In this document: positions 38,214 through 48,989 of the stretch, one piece after another
Layout: each line of letters starts with the position of its first letter
Numbering within the stretch: position 1 is the first letter of the stretch
Source: Leclercia adecarboxylata
Lineage (GTDB): Bacteria; Pseudomonadota; Gammaproteobacteria; Enterobacterales; Enterobacteriaceae
DNA length: 64,000 bases
Direction of reading: 5' to 3'
NCBI RefSeq assembly: GCF_006874705.1
Contig: NZ_CP035382.1
Span: forward strand, 1,984,001-2,048,000
Program-made: the position numbers and the translations under genes
Notes under the pieces: model-generated
The model's input: the letters and a program-made list of their open reading frames with translations, nothing else
Told to the model about the DNA's origin: nothing
Databases searched by the model: none

Positions 38214-39038
38214 ATGATATCGACTCCCATTCGACGATATGGGGCCGCGATACTCATGTTACTCACCATGGCAATTTCTGGTGAGGTGCTTGCGAAGACG
38301 CACACGGATACAACGAGTAAGAAGGCCCACGTCATAAAGACGACAAGTAGTAAGGTTAGCAGTAAACAAGAGTATTCTCGCAATAGTGCAAAGAGTAGTT
38401 CACTTCCTGATTTGCGAAAATACCCTTCCGGGACACCAAGGAAAAAAGCGTTTCTCCGGACGGTAATGCCTTATATTACAAGTCAAAATGCCGCGATTAC
38501 GGCGGATCGTAACTGGTTGATCTCCAAGCAGTACGATAGCCGCTGGTCGCCATCAGAACGCACGCGTCTGAAAGAAATTTCGAAACGCTATAAGGTGAGC
38601 TGGAACGGAAACACGCGTCGTGTGCCGTGGAACTCTCTCTTAGAGCGCGTAGATATTATTCCAGGCAGCATGGTCGCAACGATGGCTGCAGCCGAAAGTG
38701 GCTGGGGTACCTCGAAGCTGGCGCGCAGTAATAACAACCTCTTCGGCATGAAATGTGCGAAAGGGCGTTGTAACAATGCGCCGGGCAAGGTGAAAGGCTA
38801 CTCACAGTTTGAATCGGTAAAAGATTCCGTGAATGCTTATGTTGTGAATCTGAACACGCATCCTGCTTATAAATCCTTCCGTAAGTCGCGCGCGCAGCTG
38901 CGTAAAGCAGACCAGGAAGTGACGGCAAGCACCATGATCCATAAGCTGAAAGGTTACTCAACCCAGGGCCAACGCTATAACAACTATCTGTTTGCGATGT
39001 ACCAGGATAACCAGCGCTTAATCGCCGCACATATGTAA
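38214..39038 (+). CDS. bax: Bax family glucosaminidase-domain protein
   Basis: A 274-residue exported protein with a signal peptide (hydrophobic 11-22, cut near EVLA/KT), a Ser/Lys-rich linker (about 28-65), and a glucosaminidase (GH73-like) domain: ATMAAAESGWGTSKLARSNN with the catalytic Glu, NLFGMKC, and YSQFESVKDSVNAYV. It probably cleaves peptidoglycan glycan strands; the cellular role is not defined. The start is supported by CCAGGAGA 8 bases upstream. The leader up to position 38213 is AT-rich. Confidence 0.94.
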   Translation: MISTPIRRYGAAILMLLTMAISGEVLAKTHTDTTSKKAHVIKTTSSKVSSKQEYSRNSAKSSSLPDLRKYPSGTPRKKAFLRTVMPYITSQNAAITADRNWLISKQYDSRWSPSERTRLKEISKRYKVSWNGNTRRVPWNSLLERVDIIPGSMVATMAAAESGWGTSKLARSNNNLFGMKCAKGRCNNAPGKVKGYSQFESVKDSVNAYVVNLNTHPAYKSFRKSRAQLRKADQEVTASTMIHKLKGYSTQGQRYNNYLFAMYQDNQRLIAAHM

Positions 39039-39042
39039 TAGT

Positions 39043-39075
39043 AAAAAAGGCCTTCCATCCGGGAGGCCTTTTTTT
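39043..39075. terminator. bidirectional terminator between bax and xylR
   Basis: Stem AAAAAGGCCT / AGGCCTTTTTT with A and T tracts on both sides, so it can end transcription in both directions between the convergent genes. Confidence 0.9.
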
Positions 39076-39077
39076 AT

Positions 39078-40256
39078 TTAAATCAGCACTTCACTGTAGC
39101 GATCGCGATACTCTTTCGGCGTGGTGTCATACTCTTTTTTAAATACCGAATAGAAATATTGTAGAGAGGGATAACCGCACATCTGCGAAATCTCATGAAT
39201 CGAAAGCGACGTCGAAATTAGCAGGCTGCGGGCTTTCTCCAGTTTCTCGGCGTGAATCACCGCATGGATCGTCTCGCCCACCTCTTCTTTAAAACGCTTC
39301 TCCAGATTTGAACGTGAAATCCCTACCGCATCCAGCACCTGGTCCACTTTGATGCCTTTACAGGCGTGGTTACGAATGTAGTGCATCGCCTGAATCACCG
39401 CCGGATCGTTCAGTGAACGGTAATCGGTCGATCGCCGCTCCACAACGCGCATCGGCGGTACCAGCAGCCGTTGCAGCGGCAGGTTTTCATTATCCAGCAG
39501 CCGGTGCAGTAGCTTGGCTGCCTGATAGCCCATCTGACGCGTTCCCTGGGCCACGGAGGAGAGCGCCACCCGTGACAGGTAACGCGTTAGTTCCTCATTA
39601 TCGATACCAATGACGCACAGCTTTTCCGGTACCGGAATGTGCAGATGCTCGCACACCTGTAACACGTGCCGGGCGCGGGCATCGGTCACGGCGATAATCC
39701 CGGTCTGCGGCGGCAGGGTTTGCAGCCAGTCGGCGAGACGATTCTGCGCGTGCTGCCAGTTTTCCGGGGCCGTCTCCAGCCCCTGATAGACAACGCCGCG
39801 ATACTTCTCCTTTGCCACCAGCTGACAGAACGCATACTCACGTTCCGCCGCCCAGCCTTTGCCGCTGGAGACGGGCAGGCCATAAAAGGCGAAGCGGTGT
39901 ACCCCTTTCTCCTTCAGATGGAGAAAGGCGCTCTCCACCAGAGCGTGGTTGTCGGTCGCGATATAGTGCACGGGAGGGTAATTTTCCGGCTTGTGGTAGG
40001 AGCCGCCGACGCCGACGATGGGGACGTCGACATCCACCAGTAGCTGCTGGATAACGGCATCGTCAAAATCCGCGATAACGCCGTCGCCCAGCCACTCTTT
40101 AATATTATCGATACGCATCCGGAAATCTTCTTCGATGAAGATATCCCACTCGGACTGCGACGCCTGCAAGTATTCACCCACACCCTCTACAACCTGACGG
40201 TCATAAGCTTTATTGGCATTGAATAACAACGTTATGCGGTGACGCTTCTCAAACAT
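39078..40256 (-). CDS. xylR: xylose operon activator XylR
   Basis: D-xylose-responsive activator (392 residues). An N-terminal periplasmic-binding-like domain (about 1-275; VIGIDNEELTRYLS is typical of LacI/AraC fusions) is followed by an AraC-type DNA-binding domain (about 285-390; IKVDQVLDAVGISRSNLEKRF and SIHEISQMCGYPSLQYFYSVF). It lies 42 bases after xylH and in the same direction, convergent with bax. It should act on the xylA/xylF divergent region. Confidence 0.97.
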   Translation of the reverse strand: MFEKRHRITLLFNANKAYDRQVVEGVGEYLQASQSEWDIFIEEDFRMRIDNIKEWLGDGVIADFDDAVIQQLLVDVDVPIVGVGGSYHKPENYPPVHYIATDNHALVESAFLHLKEKGVHRFAFYGLPVSSGKGWAAEREYAFCQLVAKEKYRGVVYQGLETAPENWQHAQNRLADWLQTLPPQTGIIAVTDARARHVLQVCEHLHIPVPEKLCVIGIDNEELTRYLSRVALSSVAQGTRQMGYQAAKLLHRLLDNENLPLQRLLVPPMRVVERRSTDYRSLNDPAVIQAMHYIRNHACKGIKVDQVLDAVGISRSNLEKRFKEEVGETIHAVIHAEKLEKARSLLISTSLSIHEISQMCGYPSLQYFYSVFKKEYDTTPKEYRDRYSEVLI

Positions 40257-40298
40257 GGCGCTCTTTTTCCAGAATCAGTGACAGACGATAAAGCATCC

Positions 40299-41480
40299 TC
40301 AGGCGCGCCTTTTGGTCGCGGAATCCATCCATACTGCCAGCAACAGAATGGCACCCTTAACGATATACTGCCAGAATGTCGGGACGTCCATCATACTCAT
40401 TCCGTTATCCAGCGACGCCATAATAAAGGCACCCATCACCGCCCCGGCGACGCTGCCGATCCCGCCCGCCAGACTGGTTCCGCCAATGACGCAGGCAGCG
40501 ATGGCGTCGAGTTCGGCAATGTTCCCTGCCGACGGCGAGCCTGCCCCCAGGCGCGAGCTTAAGATCAGACCCGCCACGGCGACCATCAGGCCATTAATGG
40601 CAAAGACCGCGAGCTTGGTGCGCTCAACGTTGATGCCGGACAGGCGCGCGGCTTCGAGGTTGCCGCCGATGGCATAAATGCGCCGACCAAAGGCGGTGCG
40701 GGTGGCCATAAACATCCCGGCCAGCAGCAGCAGAACCAGCAGCAGCACCGGCGTCGGCACGCCGCGATAGTCGTTCAGCAGCCAGATCGCCCCGAGGACA
40801 ATCACCGCCGTCAGCGCCTGGCGTCCGACCACCGAGGTGGATGGCGCCGTGGCTAACCCTAAGGACTGACGACGCATTCTGCTCCGCCACTGCCAGGCAA
40901 CAAACGCCATCAGGCCAATTGCGCCGAGGCTAAAACCGACCCCGCTGGAGAGATAGCTCTGACCAATCTGCGACATGGAGGCGCTGGTGGGAGAGACGGT
41001 GGTGCCGTTGGTCACGCCAATCAGAATGCCGCGGAAGGCCAGCATCCCCGCCAGGGTGACGATAAACGACGGCACTTTACGATAGGCCACCCACCAGCCG
41101 TTCCAGGTGCCGAGGAGTAAACCGAGCAGCAGGGTAACCACGATGGTGAGCGGCAGCGGCCAGCCCAGCCAGACGTCGAAAATCGCCGCCAGGCCGCCGA
41201 GCAGGCCCATCATCGAACCTACGGAGAGGTCGATCTCCGCCGAGATAATCACAAACACCATCCCCACCGCCAGAATGCCGGTAATGGCGGTCTGACGCAG
41301 CAGGTTGGAGACGTTACGGGCGCTGAGATACGAGCCGTCAGTGGTCCAGGTAAAGAACAGCATGATCGCTACAATGGCGGCAATCATGACAAAGACCTGC
41401 AGATTAAGCGCTTTCAACCCTGAAAACAGACCCGGTGCGGGCGCCGTGGCTTTTAATTCAGATGGATTGCTTTTCGACAT
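40299..41480 (-). CDS. xylH: xylose ABC transporter permease
   Basis: Inner-membrane permease of the xylose importer (393 residues) with about 10-12 membrane segments. [20 protein letters not shown] and [18 protein letters not shown] are the family signatures for carbohydrate permeases of the RbsC type. Its first 23 bases overlap the end of xylG, so translation is coupled. Confidence 0.97.
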   Translation of the reverse strand: MSKSNPSELKATAPAPGLFSGLKALNLQVFVMIAAIVAIMLFFTWTTDGSYLSARNVSNLLRQTAITGILAVGMVFVIISAEIDLSVGSMMGLLGGLAAIFDVWLGWPLPLTIVVTLLLGLLLGTWNGWWVAYRKVPSFIVTLAGMLAFRGILIGVTNGTTVSPTSASMSQIGQSYLSSGVGFSLGAIGLMAFVAWQWRSRMRRQSLGLATAPSTSVVGRQALTAVIVLGAIWLLNDYRGVPTPVLLLVLLLLAGMFMATRTAFGRRIYAIGGNLEAARLSGINVERTKLAVFAINGLMVAVAGLILSSRLGAGSPSAGNIAELDAIAACVIGGTSLAGGIGSVAGAVMGAFIMASLDNGMSMMDVPTFWQYIVKGAILLLAVWMDSATKRRA

Positions 41481-42999
41481 GGCGTTCGCTCCTTAATGCG
41501 GCTTCCATCACCTGTTCCTGCGTCAGGTTCTGGTTGTTCAGGTTGGCTTTCAGTTTTCCTTCGTGCATCACCAGCACCCGGTCGCTCAGACCCAGCACTT
41601 CAGGCAGCTCTGACGAAATCACAATTACGGCAATACCCTGCTGAACCAGCTGGTTGATCAGCTTGTAGATTTCGTATTTCGCACCGATATCGATCCCGCG
41701 GGTGGGTTCATCAAGGATCAGGATGCGCGGGTTGAGCAACAGGCAGCGGGCAAGAATGGCCTTCTGCTGATTGCCGCCGCTAAGACGACCAATGGCGAGA
41801 TCCGGGGAAGACGTTTTGACCTTCAGCCGTTGAAGGGACTGCAGAATGCAGTGCTGCTCGGCGGCGTCATCAAGGCTGCTTAGCTTTCCGCTGAACTGAT
41901 CTAAGGCGGCGAGGGTGATATTTTTACCTACCGCCATCACCGGCACGATGCCGTCTTTCTTACGATCTTCCGGCACCATCGCGATGCCGTGGGCAATCGC
42001 CTGCTGACAGTTTTTGATATCGACCGGCTGCCCGTCAATAAAGATACGGCCTTCCCAGCGACCGGGCCAGACGCCGAACAGACACTGCACGGCCTCGGTA
42101 CGCCCGGCGCCGACCAGCCCGGCTATGCCAAGAATTTCACCGCGATGCAGCGAGAAGGAGACGTCGTTCACCCGTTTGATATGACGATTGATCGGATGCC
42201 AGGCGGTGAGATGCTCCACGCGTAGCACCTCCTCCCCGAGGGTATGCGGTTCATTTGGGTAGAGCGCAGTGAGCTCCCGGCCCACCATCATAGTAATGAT
42301 GTCATCCTCGCTCATTCCCTGCGCTTCGCGGGTGCCGATATGCTGCCCGTCGCGAATGACGCAGACCGTGTCCGAAATAGCTTTCACTTCGTTGAGCTTG
42401 TGGGAGATGTAAATGCAGGCAATACCGTGGTTTTGCAGGTCACGAATGATGTCCAGCAATACCGCGGTTTCCTGTTCCGTCAGCGAAGCGGTCGGTTCAT
42501 CGAGGATCAGCAGGCGCACCTGTTTGTTGAGCGCTTTGGCGATCTCCACCAGCTGCTGTTGCCCCAAACCTAACTCGCCCACCCGGGTATCGGGAGAGAT
42601 CGCCAGGCTCACCTGTGCCAGCAGCTTTTCGCAGCGCAGGGTCATGGTGTCGTAATCCAGCACCCCGTGACGGGCGATCTCGGCGCCGAGGAAGATGTTC
42701 TCCAGCACGGTGAGGTGCTTCACCAGCGCCAGCTCCTGGTGAATGATGGCGATGCCTTTACGTTCGGTATCGCGGATGTGCGTGGCCTGCAGGGCTTCGC
42801 CGGAAAAAATAATTTCGCCGTCATAGCTGCCGTGGGGGTAAATGCCGCACAGCACTTTCATTAACGTCGATTTGCCGGAGCCATTTTCACCGCACAGCGA
42901 GACGATCTCGCCGGGATTTAAACGCAGACTGACGTTGTCCACGGCCTTCACCGCGCCAAACGCCTTAGTGATGCTTTTCATTTCAAGGAGATAAGACAT
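41458..42999 (-). CDS. xylG: xylose ABC transporter ATP-binding protein
   Basis: Tandem ATPase of the xylose importer (513 residues). Each half has a complete set of motifs: Walker [10 protein letters not shown] (first half), signature [13 protein letters not shown] and LDEPTASL; second half has the degenerate P-loop GLVGAGRTE, signature [13 protein letters not shown] and [10 protein letters not shown] degenerate second P-loop is normal for sugar importers of this class. It sits 71 bases after xylF. Confidence 0.97.
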   Translation of the reverse strand: MSYLLEMKSITKAFGAVKAVDNVSLRLNPGEIVSLCGENGSGKSTLMKVLCGIYPHGSYDGEIIFSGEALQATHIRDTERKGIAIIHQELALVKHLTVLENIFLGAEIARHGVLDYDTMTLRCEKLLAQVSLAISPDTRVGELGLGQQQLVEIAKALNKQVRLLILDEPTASLTEQETAVLLDIIRDLQNHGIACIYISHKLNEVKAISDTVCVIRDGQHIGTREAQGMSEDDIITMMVGRELTALYPNEPHTLGEEVLRVEHLTAWHPINRHIKRVNDVSFSLHRGEILGIAGLVGAGRTEAVQCLFGVWPGRWEGRIFIDGQPVDIKNCQQAIAHGIAMVPEDRKKDGIVPVMAVGKNITLAALDQFSGKLSSLDDAAEQHCILQSLQRLKVKTSSPDLAIGRLSGGNQQKAILARCLLLNPRILILDEPTRGIDIGAKYEIYKLINQLVQQGIAVIVISSELPEVLGLSDRVLVMHEGKLKANLNNQNLTQEQVMEAALRSERHVEKQSI

Positions 43000-43070
43000 A
43001 ACTGCCCCACATGACCCGAAGGAAAACAGTGCAAGTCGATGCGCCCCCGCCAGGCAGGGGCGATGATGGA

Positions 43071-44063
43071 CTACAGTTCGCTTTTTTTATGGAAACCGTC
43101 TTTCACAACGGTGGCGTCAATGTTCTCTTTATTGACTTCGATAGGGGTTAACAGTCGGGACGGCACATCTTTCAGGCCATTGTTTAAGCTGGTGTCGGCT
43201 TTAGGCTGCTGGTCATTGCCCAGCTCAACGGCAATTTCTGCGGCGGTGGTGGCCAGCTCGGTGATCGGTTTATACACCGTCATGGTCTGGGTGCCGGCCA
43301 CAATGCGTTTCACCCCGGCCAGGTCTGCATCCTGCCCGGAGATCGCCACTTTTCCGGCCAGCCCCTGAGCGCTGAGCGCCTGAATTGCGCCGCCAGCGGT
43401 GGCATCGTTAGACGCGACCACGGCGTCAATTTTGTTATTGTTGGCAGTTAAGGCGTTTTCCATAATTTTCAGTGCGTTTTCTGGCAGCCAGCCATCTGCC
43501 CACTGGTCGCCAACCACTTTGATTTTGCCTTCGTCAATGTACGGCTTCAGCACTTTCATCTGCCCGGCGCGGAATAATTTGGCGTTGTTGTCTACTGGCG
43601 AGCCGCCCATCAGGAAATAGTTCCCTTGTGGCACTTTCGCTACCAGGCTTTGCGCCTGTAATTCACCGACTTTTTCATTGTCGAAGGAAATATAATAATC
43701 GATGTCGGCGTTATTAATCATGCGGTCATAGGCCAATACTTTAATGCCCTCGCGTTTGGCTTCTTTTACCACGTTACTTAAAACCTGACCGTTATAGGGA
43801 ATAATAACCAGCACATCGACGCCGCGGTTAATCATATTTTCGATTTGCGACATTTGGGTTTCTTCATTGCCATTGGCCGACTGGACAAAAACTTTTGCTC
43901 CTAATGCTTCTGCCTTATTGACAAAAATATCGCGATCTTTTTGCCAGCGCTCCAGGCGAAGGTCATCGATCGCCATGCCGATTTTGACTTCTTTTGCATG
44001 ACTCGCCGTACTCGCCAGCAGCAGCGATGCACAAAGAGTGAGGCACAGGTTCTTTATCTTCAT
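43071..44063 (-). CDS. xylF: D-xylose-binding periplasmic protein
   Basis: Captures xylose for XylGH. The start at 44063 gives 330 residues and a clear signal peptide ([18 protein letters not shown], cut near SHA/KE). The mature fold is two-lobed: [50 protein letters not shown] and [14 protein letters not shown] are ligand-site segments. It heads xylFGH-xylR and is divergent from xylA across a shared control region. Confidence 0.98.
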   Translation of the reverse strand: MKIKNLCLTLCASLLLASTASHAKEVKIGMAIDDLRLERWQKDRDIFVNKAEALGAKVFVQSANGNEETQMSQIENMINRGVDVLVIIPYNGQVLSNVVKEAKREGIKVLAYDRMINNADIDYYISFDNEKVGELQAQSLVAKVPQGNYFLMGGSPVDNNAKLFRAGQMKVLKPYIDEGKIKVVGDQWADGWLPENALKIMENALTANNNKIDAVVASNDATAGGAIQALSAQGLAGKVAISGQDADLAGVKRIVAGTQTMTVYKPITELATTAAEIAVELGNDQQPKADTSLNNGLKDVPSRLLTPIEVNKENIDATVVKDGFHKKSEL

Positions 44064-44433
44064 AATTGTATTGCCTTTTGTAGGGTTAGGTAACTGAGAT
44101 AAAAGAAACAATCATTGCAAGAGACGTAGCAAATTCTTAACGGGGAACGGCAGACTGGCAATTACAGATTTTTATCTTCTCGTTATGATATTTGGTTTAT
44201 TTTCGAATTTATGACCGCGATCTTATTTTAAATTACATAACTTCTTAATTACACATGATTCTGGAATTTACGCTGTGAAATTCCTTTGGCTGCAAATTGA
44301 TTTTGCGAGCCAGCGCACGTTTGTGCATTCTCTCAATAGCAGTGTGAAATAACGTAATTGAGCAAGCTGCGATCACTATTCACTATTACTCCAGTATCTA
44401 CTCTTCGCCGCACCCCTGATTATGGAGCTCACT
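44064..44433. promoter_or_regulatory. xylF/xylA divergent control region
   Basis: The 370-bp gap has no gene. TGCGA-N6-GCACG at 44304-44319 corresponds to the CRP site known between the two xylose promoters of E. coli. AT-rich tracts with repeated GAATTT/GAAATT steps at about 44252-44284 are the likely XylR-binding side for xylA, and a second AT-rich tract at 44160-44260 would serve xylF; I could not define exact XylR half-sites. Confidence 0.65.
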
Positions 44434-45756
44434 ATGCAAGCTTATTTCGATCAACTCGATCGCGTTCGTTATGAAGGCCCGAAATCCTCTAATCCTTTAG
44501 CGTTTCGTCATTACAACCCGGACGAGCTGGTGTTGGGTAAGCGCATGGAAGATCATTTGCGTTTCGCCGCTTGCTACTGGCATACCTTCTGCTGGAGCGG
44601 GGCCGATATGTTTGGCGTGGGCTCGTTCGATCGTCCCTGGCAGCAGCCGGGCGACGCGCTTGAGCTGGCGAAGCGCAAAGCGGACGTTGCCTTTGAATTC
44701 TTCCACAAGCTGAACGTGCCTTACTACTGCTTCCACGACGTGGACGTCTCCCCGGAAGGCGCCTCGCTGAAAGAGTACCTGAATAACTTTGCGCAGATGG
44801 TCGACGTACTGGCTGAAAAACAGCAGCAGAGCGGCGTGAAGCTGCTGTGGGGCACCGCCAACTGCTTTACCCATCCGCGCTATGGCGCAGGGGCTGCCAC
44901 CAACCCGGATCCTGAAGTGTTCAGCTGGGCGGCCACCCAGGTCGTGACAGCGATGAACGCGACCCATCAGCTGGGCGGCGAAAACTACGTCCTGTGGGGC
45001 GGGCGCGAAGGCTACGAAACGCTGCTCAATACCGATTTACGCCAGGAGCGCGAGCAGATTGGCCGCTTCATGCAAATGGTGGTGGAGCATAAACACAAAA
45101 TCGGTTTCCAGGGCACGCTGCTGATTGAGCCAAAACCGCAGGAGCCGACCAAGCACCAGTACGATTACGACGTGGCAACGGTGTACGGCTTCCTCAAGCA
45201 GTTCGGGCTGGAAAAAGAGATCAAAGTGAACATCGAAGCCAACCACGCGACCCTGGCCGGCCACTCGTTCCACCACGAGATCGCCTCCGCTATCGCGCTG
45301 GGCATTTTCGGCTCCGTGGATGCTAACCGCGGCGATCCGCAGCTGGGCTGGGATACCGATCAGTTCCCGGTCAGCGTGGAAGAAAACGCGCTGGTGATGT
45401 ACGAAATCATTAAAGCGGGTGGGTTTACCACCGGCGGCCTGAACTTTGACGCCAAAGTGCGCCGTCAGAGTACCGATAAATACGATCTGTTCTATGGTCA
45501 TATTGGGGCGATGGACACCATGGCGCTGTCGCTGAAAGTGGCCGCCCGCATGATTGAAGACGGCGAGCTGGATAAGCGCGTGGCGAAACGCTATGGCGGC
45601 TGGAACAGTGAACTGGGTCAGCAAATTTTGAAAGGCCAGTTATCGCTGACGGAACTGGCGAAGTACGCTGAACAGCATAACCTGGCGCCGCAGCATCAGA
45701 GTGGTCATCAGGAGCTGCTGGAAAATCTGGTGAATCATTACCTGTTCGACAAGTAA
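44434..45756 (+). CDS. xylA: xylose isomerase
   Basis: Converts D-xylose to D-xylulose with two divalent metals. The start at 44434 ([11 protein letters not shown]) gives 440 residues, the E. coli length, and follows TGGAG. His101 and nearby acidic residues in [11 protein letters not shown] are in the active site, and [34 protein letters not shown] and [11 protein letters not shown] carry the metal ligands and lysine. It forms an operon with xylB across a REP element. Confidence 0.98.
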   Translation: MQAYFDQLDRVRYEGPKSSNPLAFRHYNPDELVLGKRMEDHLRFAACYWHTFCWSGADMFGVGSFDRPWQQPGDALELAKRKADVAFEFFHKLNVPYYCFHDVDVSPEGASLKEYLNNFAQMVDVLAEKQQQSGVKLLWGTANCFTHPRYGAGAATNPDPEVFSWAATQVVTAMNATHQLGGENYVLWGGREGYETLLNTDLRQEREQIGRFMQMVVEHKHKIGFQGTLLIEPKPQEPTKHQYDYDVATVYGFLKQFGLEKEIKVNIEANHATLAGHSFHHEIASAIALGIFGSVDANRGDPQLGWDTDQFPVSVEENALVMYEIIKAGGFTTGGLNFDAKVRRQSTDKYDLFYGHIGAMDTMALSLKVAARMIEDGELDKRVAKRYGGWNSELGQQILKGQLSLTELAKYAEQHNLAPQHQSGHQELLENLVNHYLFDK

Positions 45757-45764
45757 CGGGTATC

Positions 45765-45794
45765 GCCGGGCGGCGCTACGCTTGCCCGGCCTAC
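45765..45794. repeat. REP element between xylA and xylB
   Basis: GCCGGGCGGCG / CTTGCCCGGCCTAC palindrome, placed inside the xylAB operon where it may uncouple the stability of the two message parts. Confidence 0.85.
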
Positions 45795-45814
45795 AATTTT
45801 AAGGAGCCCAGGGC

Positions 45815-47269
45815 ATGTATATCGGGATCGATCTTGGCACATCGGGTGTGAAAGCCATTCTGTTAAATGAACAGGGCGACGTGCTGGCAGCGCAAACAGA
45901 AAAATTGCAGGTTTCACGGCCACATCCGCTCTGGTCTGAACAGGATCCTGAAGCCTGGTGGCTGGCAACGGATCGCGCTCTGAAGGCGCTTGGCGAGCAG
46001 CATTCGCTGAGGGAAGTCAAAGCCCTGGGAATTGCCGGGCAGATGCATGGCGCTACGCTGCTGGACAAGGACAACCGTGTTTTGCGTCCGGCCATTTTAT
46101 GGAATGACGGCCGCTGCGGTGAAGAGTGCGCCCTGCTGGAAGAACGCGTGCCGACATCCCGGGAGATCACCGGCAACCTGATGATGCCGGGCTTTACCGC
46201 ACCCAAATTGCTGTGGGTCCAGCGCCACGAGCCCGAGATTTTTAGCCAGGTGGCGAAGGTGCTGCTGCCAAAAGATTATCTGCGTCTGCGGATGACCGGC
46301 GAGTACGCCAGCGATATGTCCGATGCGGCAGGCACTATGTGGCTCGACGTCGCTAAACGCGACTGGAGCGAGACGATGCTCGACGCCTGCCATCTCACCC
46401 GCGACCATATGCCTGCTCTGTTCGAAGGCTGTGAGCAGACCGGCACGCTGCTGCCGTCGGTCGCGCAACGGTGGGATATGCCGGCCGTTCCGGTCGTGGC
46501 GGGGGGCGGTGATAACGCCGCGGGCGCGGTTGGTGTGGGGATGGCCGATGCCGGACAGGCCATGCTGTCGTTGGGCACATCCGGCGTCTACTTTGCCGTC
46601 AGCGACGGTTATCGCAGTAACCCTGACAGCGCGGTGCACAGCTTCTGCCATGCGTTACCCGGCAAATGGCATCTGATGTCGGTGATGCTCAGCGCGGCGT
46701 CGTGCCTGGACTGGGCGGCAAAACTGACCGGCTTAGGCAGCGTTCCGGCCCTGCTCGATGCTGCGCAACAGGCCGATGAAAACGCGGGTACCCTCTGGTT
46801 CCTGCCCTATCTTTCCGGCGAGCGCACGCCGCATAACAACCCGCAGGCGAAAGGGGTGTTCTTTGGCTTAACCCATCAGCACGGTCCGGCCGAACTGGCG
46901 CGCGCGGTACTGGAAGGGGTAGGTTATGCCCTGGCTGATGGCATGGATGTAGTACATGAATGCGGACTCAAACCAACCAGCATTACGCTGATTGGCGGCG
47001 GGGCGCGTAGCCCGTACTGGCGTCAGATGCTGGCGGATATCAGCGGTCAGCAGCTGGATTACCGTACCGGTGGTGACGTCGGACCTGCTCTCGGTGCGGC
47101 GCGACTGGCGCAGATCGCGATGAATCCGGATAAACCGCTGTCGGCGCTGCTGCCACAGCTGGCGCTGGAACAGCAGCACATCCCTGATACCGCGCGTCAT
47201 GCCCGCTATGCCGGGCAACGCGATGTGTTCCGCAAGATCTATCAGCAGCTTCTGCCATTGATGTCGTGA
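45815..47269 (+). CDS. xylB: xylulokinase
   Basis: Phosphorylates D-xylulose to xylulose 5-phosphate for the pentose phosphate pathway. The 484-residue FGGY kinase begins MYIGIDLGTSGVKAILL (ATP-fold phosphate loop), has GQMHGATLLD at the sugar site and catalytic Asp233 in AGGGDNAAGAVG. An AAGGAGC ribosome site precedes it. Second gene of xylAB. Confidence 0.98.
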   Translation: MYIGIDLGTSGVKAILLNEQGDVLAAQTEKLQVSRPHPLWSEQDPEAWWLATDRALKALGEQHSLREVKALGIAGQMHGATLLDKDNRVLRPAILWNDGRCGEECALLEERVPTSREITGNLMMPGFTAPKLLWVQRHEPEIFSQVAKVLLPKDYLRLRMTGEYASDMSDAAGTMWLDVAKRDWSETMLDACHLTRDHMPALFEGCEQTGTLLPSVAQRWDMPAVPVVAGGGDNAAGAVGVGMADAGQAMLSLGTSGVYFAVSDGYRSNPDSAVHSFCHALPGKWHLMSVMLSAASCLDWAAKLTGLGSVPALLDAAQQADENAGTLWFLPYLSGERTPHNNPQAKGVFFGLTHQHGPAELARAVLEGVGYALADGMDVVHECGLKPTSITLIGGGARSPYWRQMLADISGQQLDYRTGGDVGPALGAARLAQIAMNPDKPLSALLPQLALEQQHIPDTARHARYAGQRDVFRKIYQQLLPLMS

Positions 47270-47275
47270 AACGTT

Positions 47276-47335
47276 GCCGGGTGGCGTTTCGTTTGCACAG
47301 CCTTGTAGGCCCGTGCAAGCGAAGCGCCGCCGGGC
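47276..47335. repeat. BIME (two inverted REPs) between xylB and wecH
   Basis: A REP unit and its inverted partner (GCCGGGTGGCG... and ...GCGCCGCCGGGC) with a 13-bp spacer make a long hairpin 6 bases after the xylB stop. In E. coli yiaA and yiaB lie here; they are absent. Confidence 0.85.
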
Positions 47336-47348
47336 AAGCAAGCCGTGC

Positions 47349-48344
47349 TTAACTGACAAACCTGCGCGTATCAATCCGCTGCAACAGCATAGACAGCAGC
47401 AAACTGACCACCAGCGTGGCCGAGAATATCCAGACAATATCCAGCAGCGGCCAGCTCTTTAACTCCACGCCACGCGTGCGCAGAGCATGGATCACCAGCG
47501 CGTGAAAACCATAAATCCCCAGTGAGTTACGCGAAATTAACCCCAGCAGCGGCAGGGGGCGTGCATTGAGCGTGTTTTTCACTAGGGTAAATAATGACAC
47601 CGCGCAGATAAAGACCATCGGGCCGCAGTAGAGATACCAGGTGTCGGCGAAGGTGCCGCGCCACTGCAGTTCATGCAGCGTACCGCGGGAGATGATCGCA
47701 ACCGCAGCAATAAACAGCGCGGCGCAAATCCCATTCAGCCAGCGTTTACGGGTATCCATCATACCCAGAGCGCGGCCCAGCATACCGTACAGCACGTAAT
47801 AGAAGGTGTCGCCGTTGATATACAGGTTGATCGGCAGCCATTCAAATCCGCCTATTTTTTGCGAGACGGTGTTGGGGTTGGCCACGATGCCGATCACGAT
47901 CATCAGCGCCAGCAGCATTTTGCCGTTCGCGCTCTTCACCTGCAGCAGCGGGGAGAGCAGGTAAATGACGATAATGGCGAAGAAAAACCACAGATGATAG
48001 AACACCGGCTTTTGCAGCAGGTATTTCAGCGACAGCTCGCTGTTAATCGAGGTAAACAGCACGATATAAAGGAACGCCACGGTGCTGTAAAACAGCAGAC
48101 ACAGCCCGATGCGTAAAAAGTGGCGCGATTGCGCGCTGCGCTCGCCAAAAAAGAGATAGCCGGAGATCATGAAAAACAGCGGCACGCTCACGCGTGAAGC
48201 GGAGTTGAGAATATTGGCGATATCCCAGTTAACGAGGCTGACGCTTGCGGCATTGGTGATATACCAGGTCGTGGTATGGATCATCACCACCATTAAACAG
48301 GCAATTCCCCGCAGATTATCAATCCAGTTAATTTTTTCCTGCAT
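47349..48344 (-). CDS. wecH: O-acetyltransferase WecH
   Basis: Inner-membrane acyltransferase-3 family protein (331 residues, about 10 membrane segments) that in E. coli adds O-acetyl groups to enterobacterial common antigen. The N-terminus [21 protein letters not shown] holds the family Arg and His, and [17 protein letters not shown] is the second conserved block. It stands alone and is convergent with xylB; the 183-bp gap to ysaB is the likely shared promoter region. Confidence 0.95.
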   Translation of the reverse strand: MQEKINWIDNLRGIACLMVVMIHTTTWYITNAASVSLVNWDIANILNSASRVSVPLFFMISGYLFFGERSAQSRHFLRIGLCLLFYSTVAFLYIVLFTSINSELSLKYLLQKPVFYHLWFFFAIIVIYLLSPLLQVKSANGKMLLALMIVIGIVANPNTVSQKIGGFEWLPINLYINGDTFYYVLYGMLGRALGMMDTRKRWLNGICAALFIAAVAIISRGTLHELQWRGTFADTWYLYCGPMVFICAVSLFTLVKNTLNARPLPLLGLISRNSLGIYGFHALVIHALRTRGVELKSWPLLDIVWIFSATLVVSLLLSMLLQRIDTRRFVS

Positions 48345-48527
48345 CCATCCCTCTGTTTTCGCATTAAAAAGAGTCTGACTGTGGTATTGCTAAAGACGCT
48401 CACTGGAAAATTCTGAGTTTGCATCGCCCTGCTTGTGCCCGGGCGGTGAGATTCGCAGAATGCCGGGCCATAATCTATAAAGTTTAGAGTTTAAAAATAA
48501 TAGCCACAGCACAGGGCGGTAATAAAA

Positions 48528-48830
48528 ATGATGATGCGTGCAATGTGGATCCTGATCCCCGCGTTACTGGCCGGCTGCGCGGCTCAGGAGACGTCCCCCG
48601 CGCAAAAAGCGCAAACGAAGAAAGTCAGTCCGGTGCGTTCGCTGGACATGGAACAGCTGTGTAAGGATCGGGCGGCTCAGCGCTACAATACCGGTGCGCA
48701 AAAAATCGACGTCACCGCATTCGAACAGTTCCAGGGTAGCTATGAAATGCAGGGCTTCACTGCCCGCAATGAGAGTTTCATCTGTTCTTTTGACCCAGAA
48801 GGCCATTTTTTACATCTTTCGATGCGTTAA
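48528..48830 (+). CDS. ysaB: small lipoprotein YsaB
   Basis: A 100-residue predicted lipoprotein with a short signal sequence and lipobox LLAGC (Cys17). The mature part has LCKDRAAQRYNTGAQKIDVTAFEQF and a second conserved Cys in SFICSFDPEG. The function is unknown. Three ATG-rich codons start the gene (MMMR) and the ribosome site is weak, so the exact start is uncertain. It lies upstream of glyQ, as in E. coli. Confidence 0.88.
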   Translation: MMMRAMWILIPALLAGCAAQETSPAQKAQTKKVSPVRSLDMEQLCKDRAAQRYNTGAQKIDVTAFEQFQGSYEMQGFTARNESFICSFDPEGHFLHLSMR

Positions 48831-48989
48831 GGCCGTCGCGTCATGAGCTGGCTGTGCCCCGAGGGCGTTGTCAGCTATGCTTATTTCCCAATTTTCCCTA
48901 AACAACGCCGTTTCGTACTGTATATCTTGCATCCGACGGGTATACTGATCCCTTCCATTTAAAACCACACGTATCCAGCACGAAATACT

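Noticed and set aside
38214..39038. bax as a phage endolysin or remnant
   Set aside because: The glucosaminidase domain is shared with phage lysins, but the gene is conserved at this place in E. coli with a signal peptide, and no phage genes are nearby.
47270..47348. Short palindromes after xylB as a CRISPR-like array
   Set aside because: Only two units in opposite orientation with a 13-bp spacer; this is a BIME.
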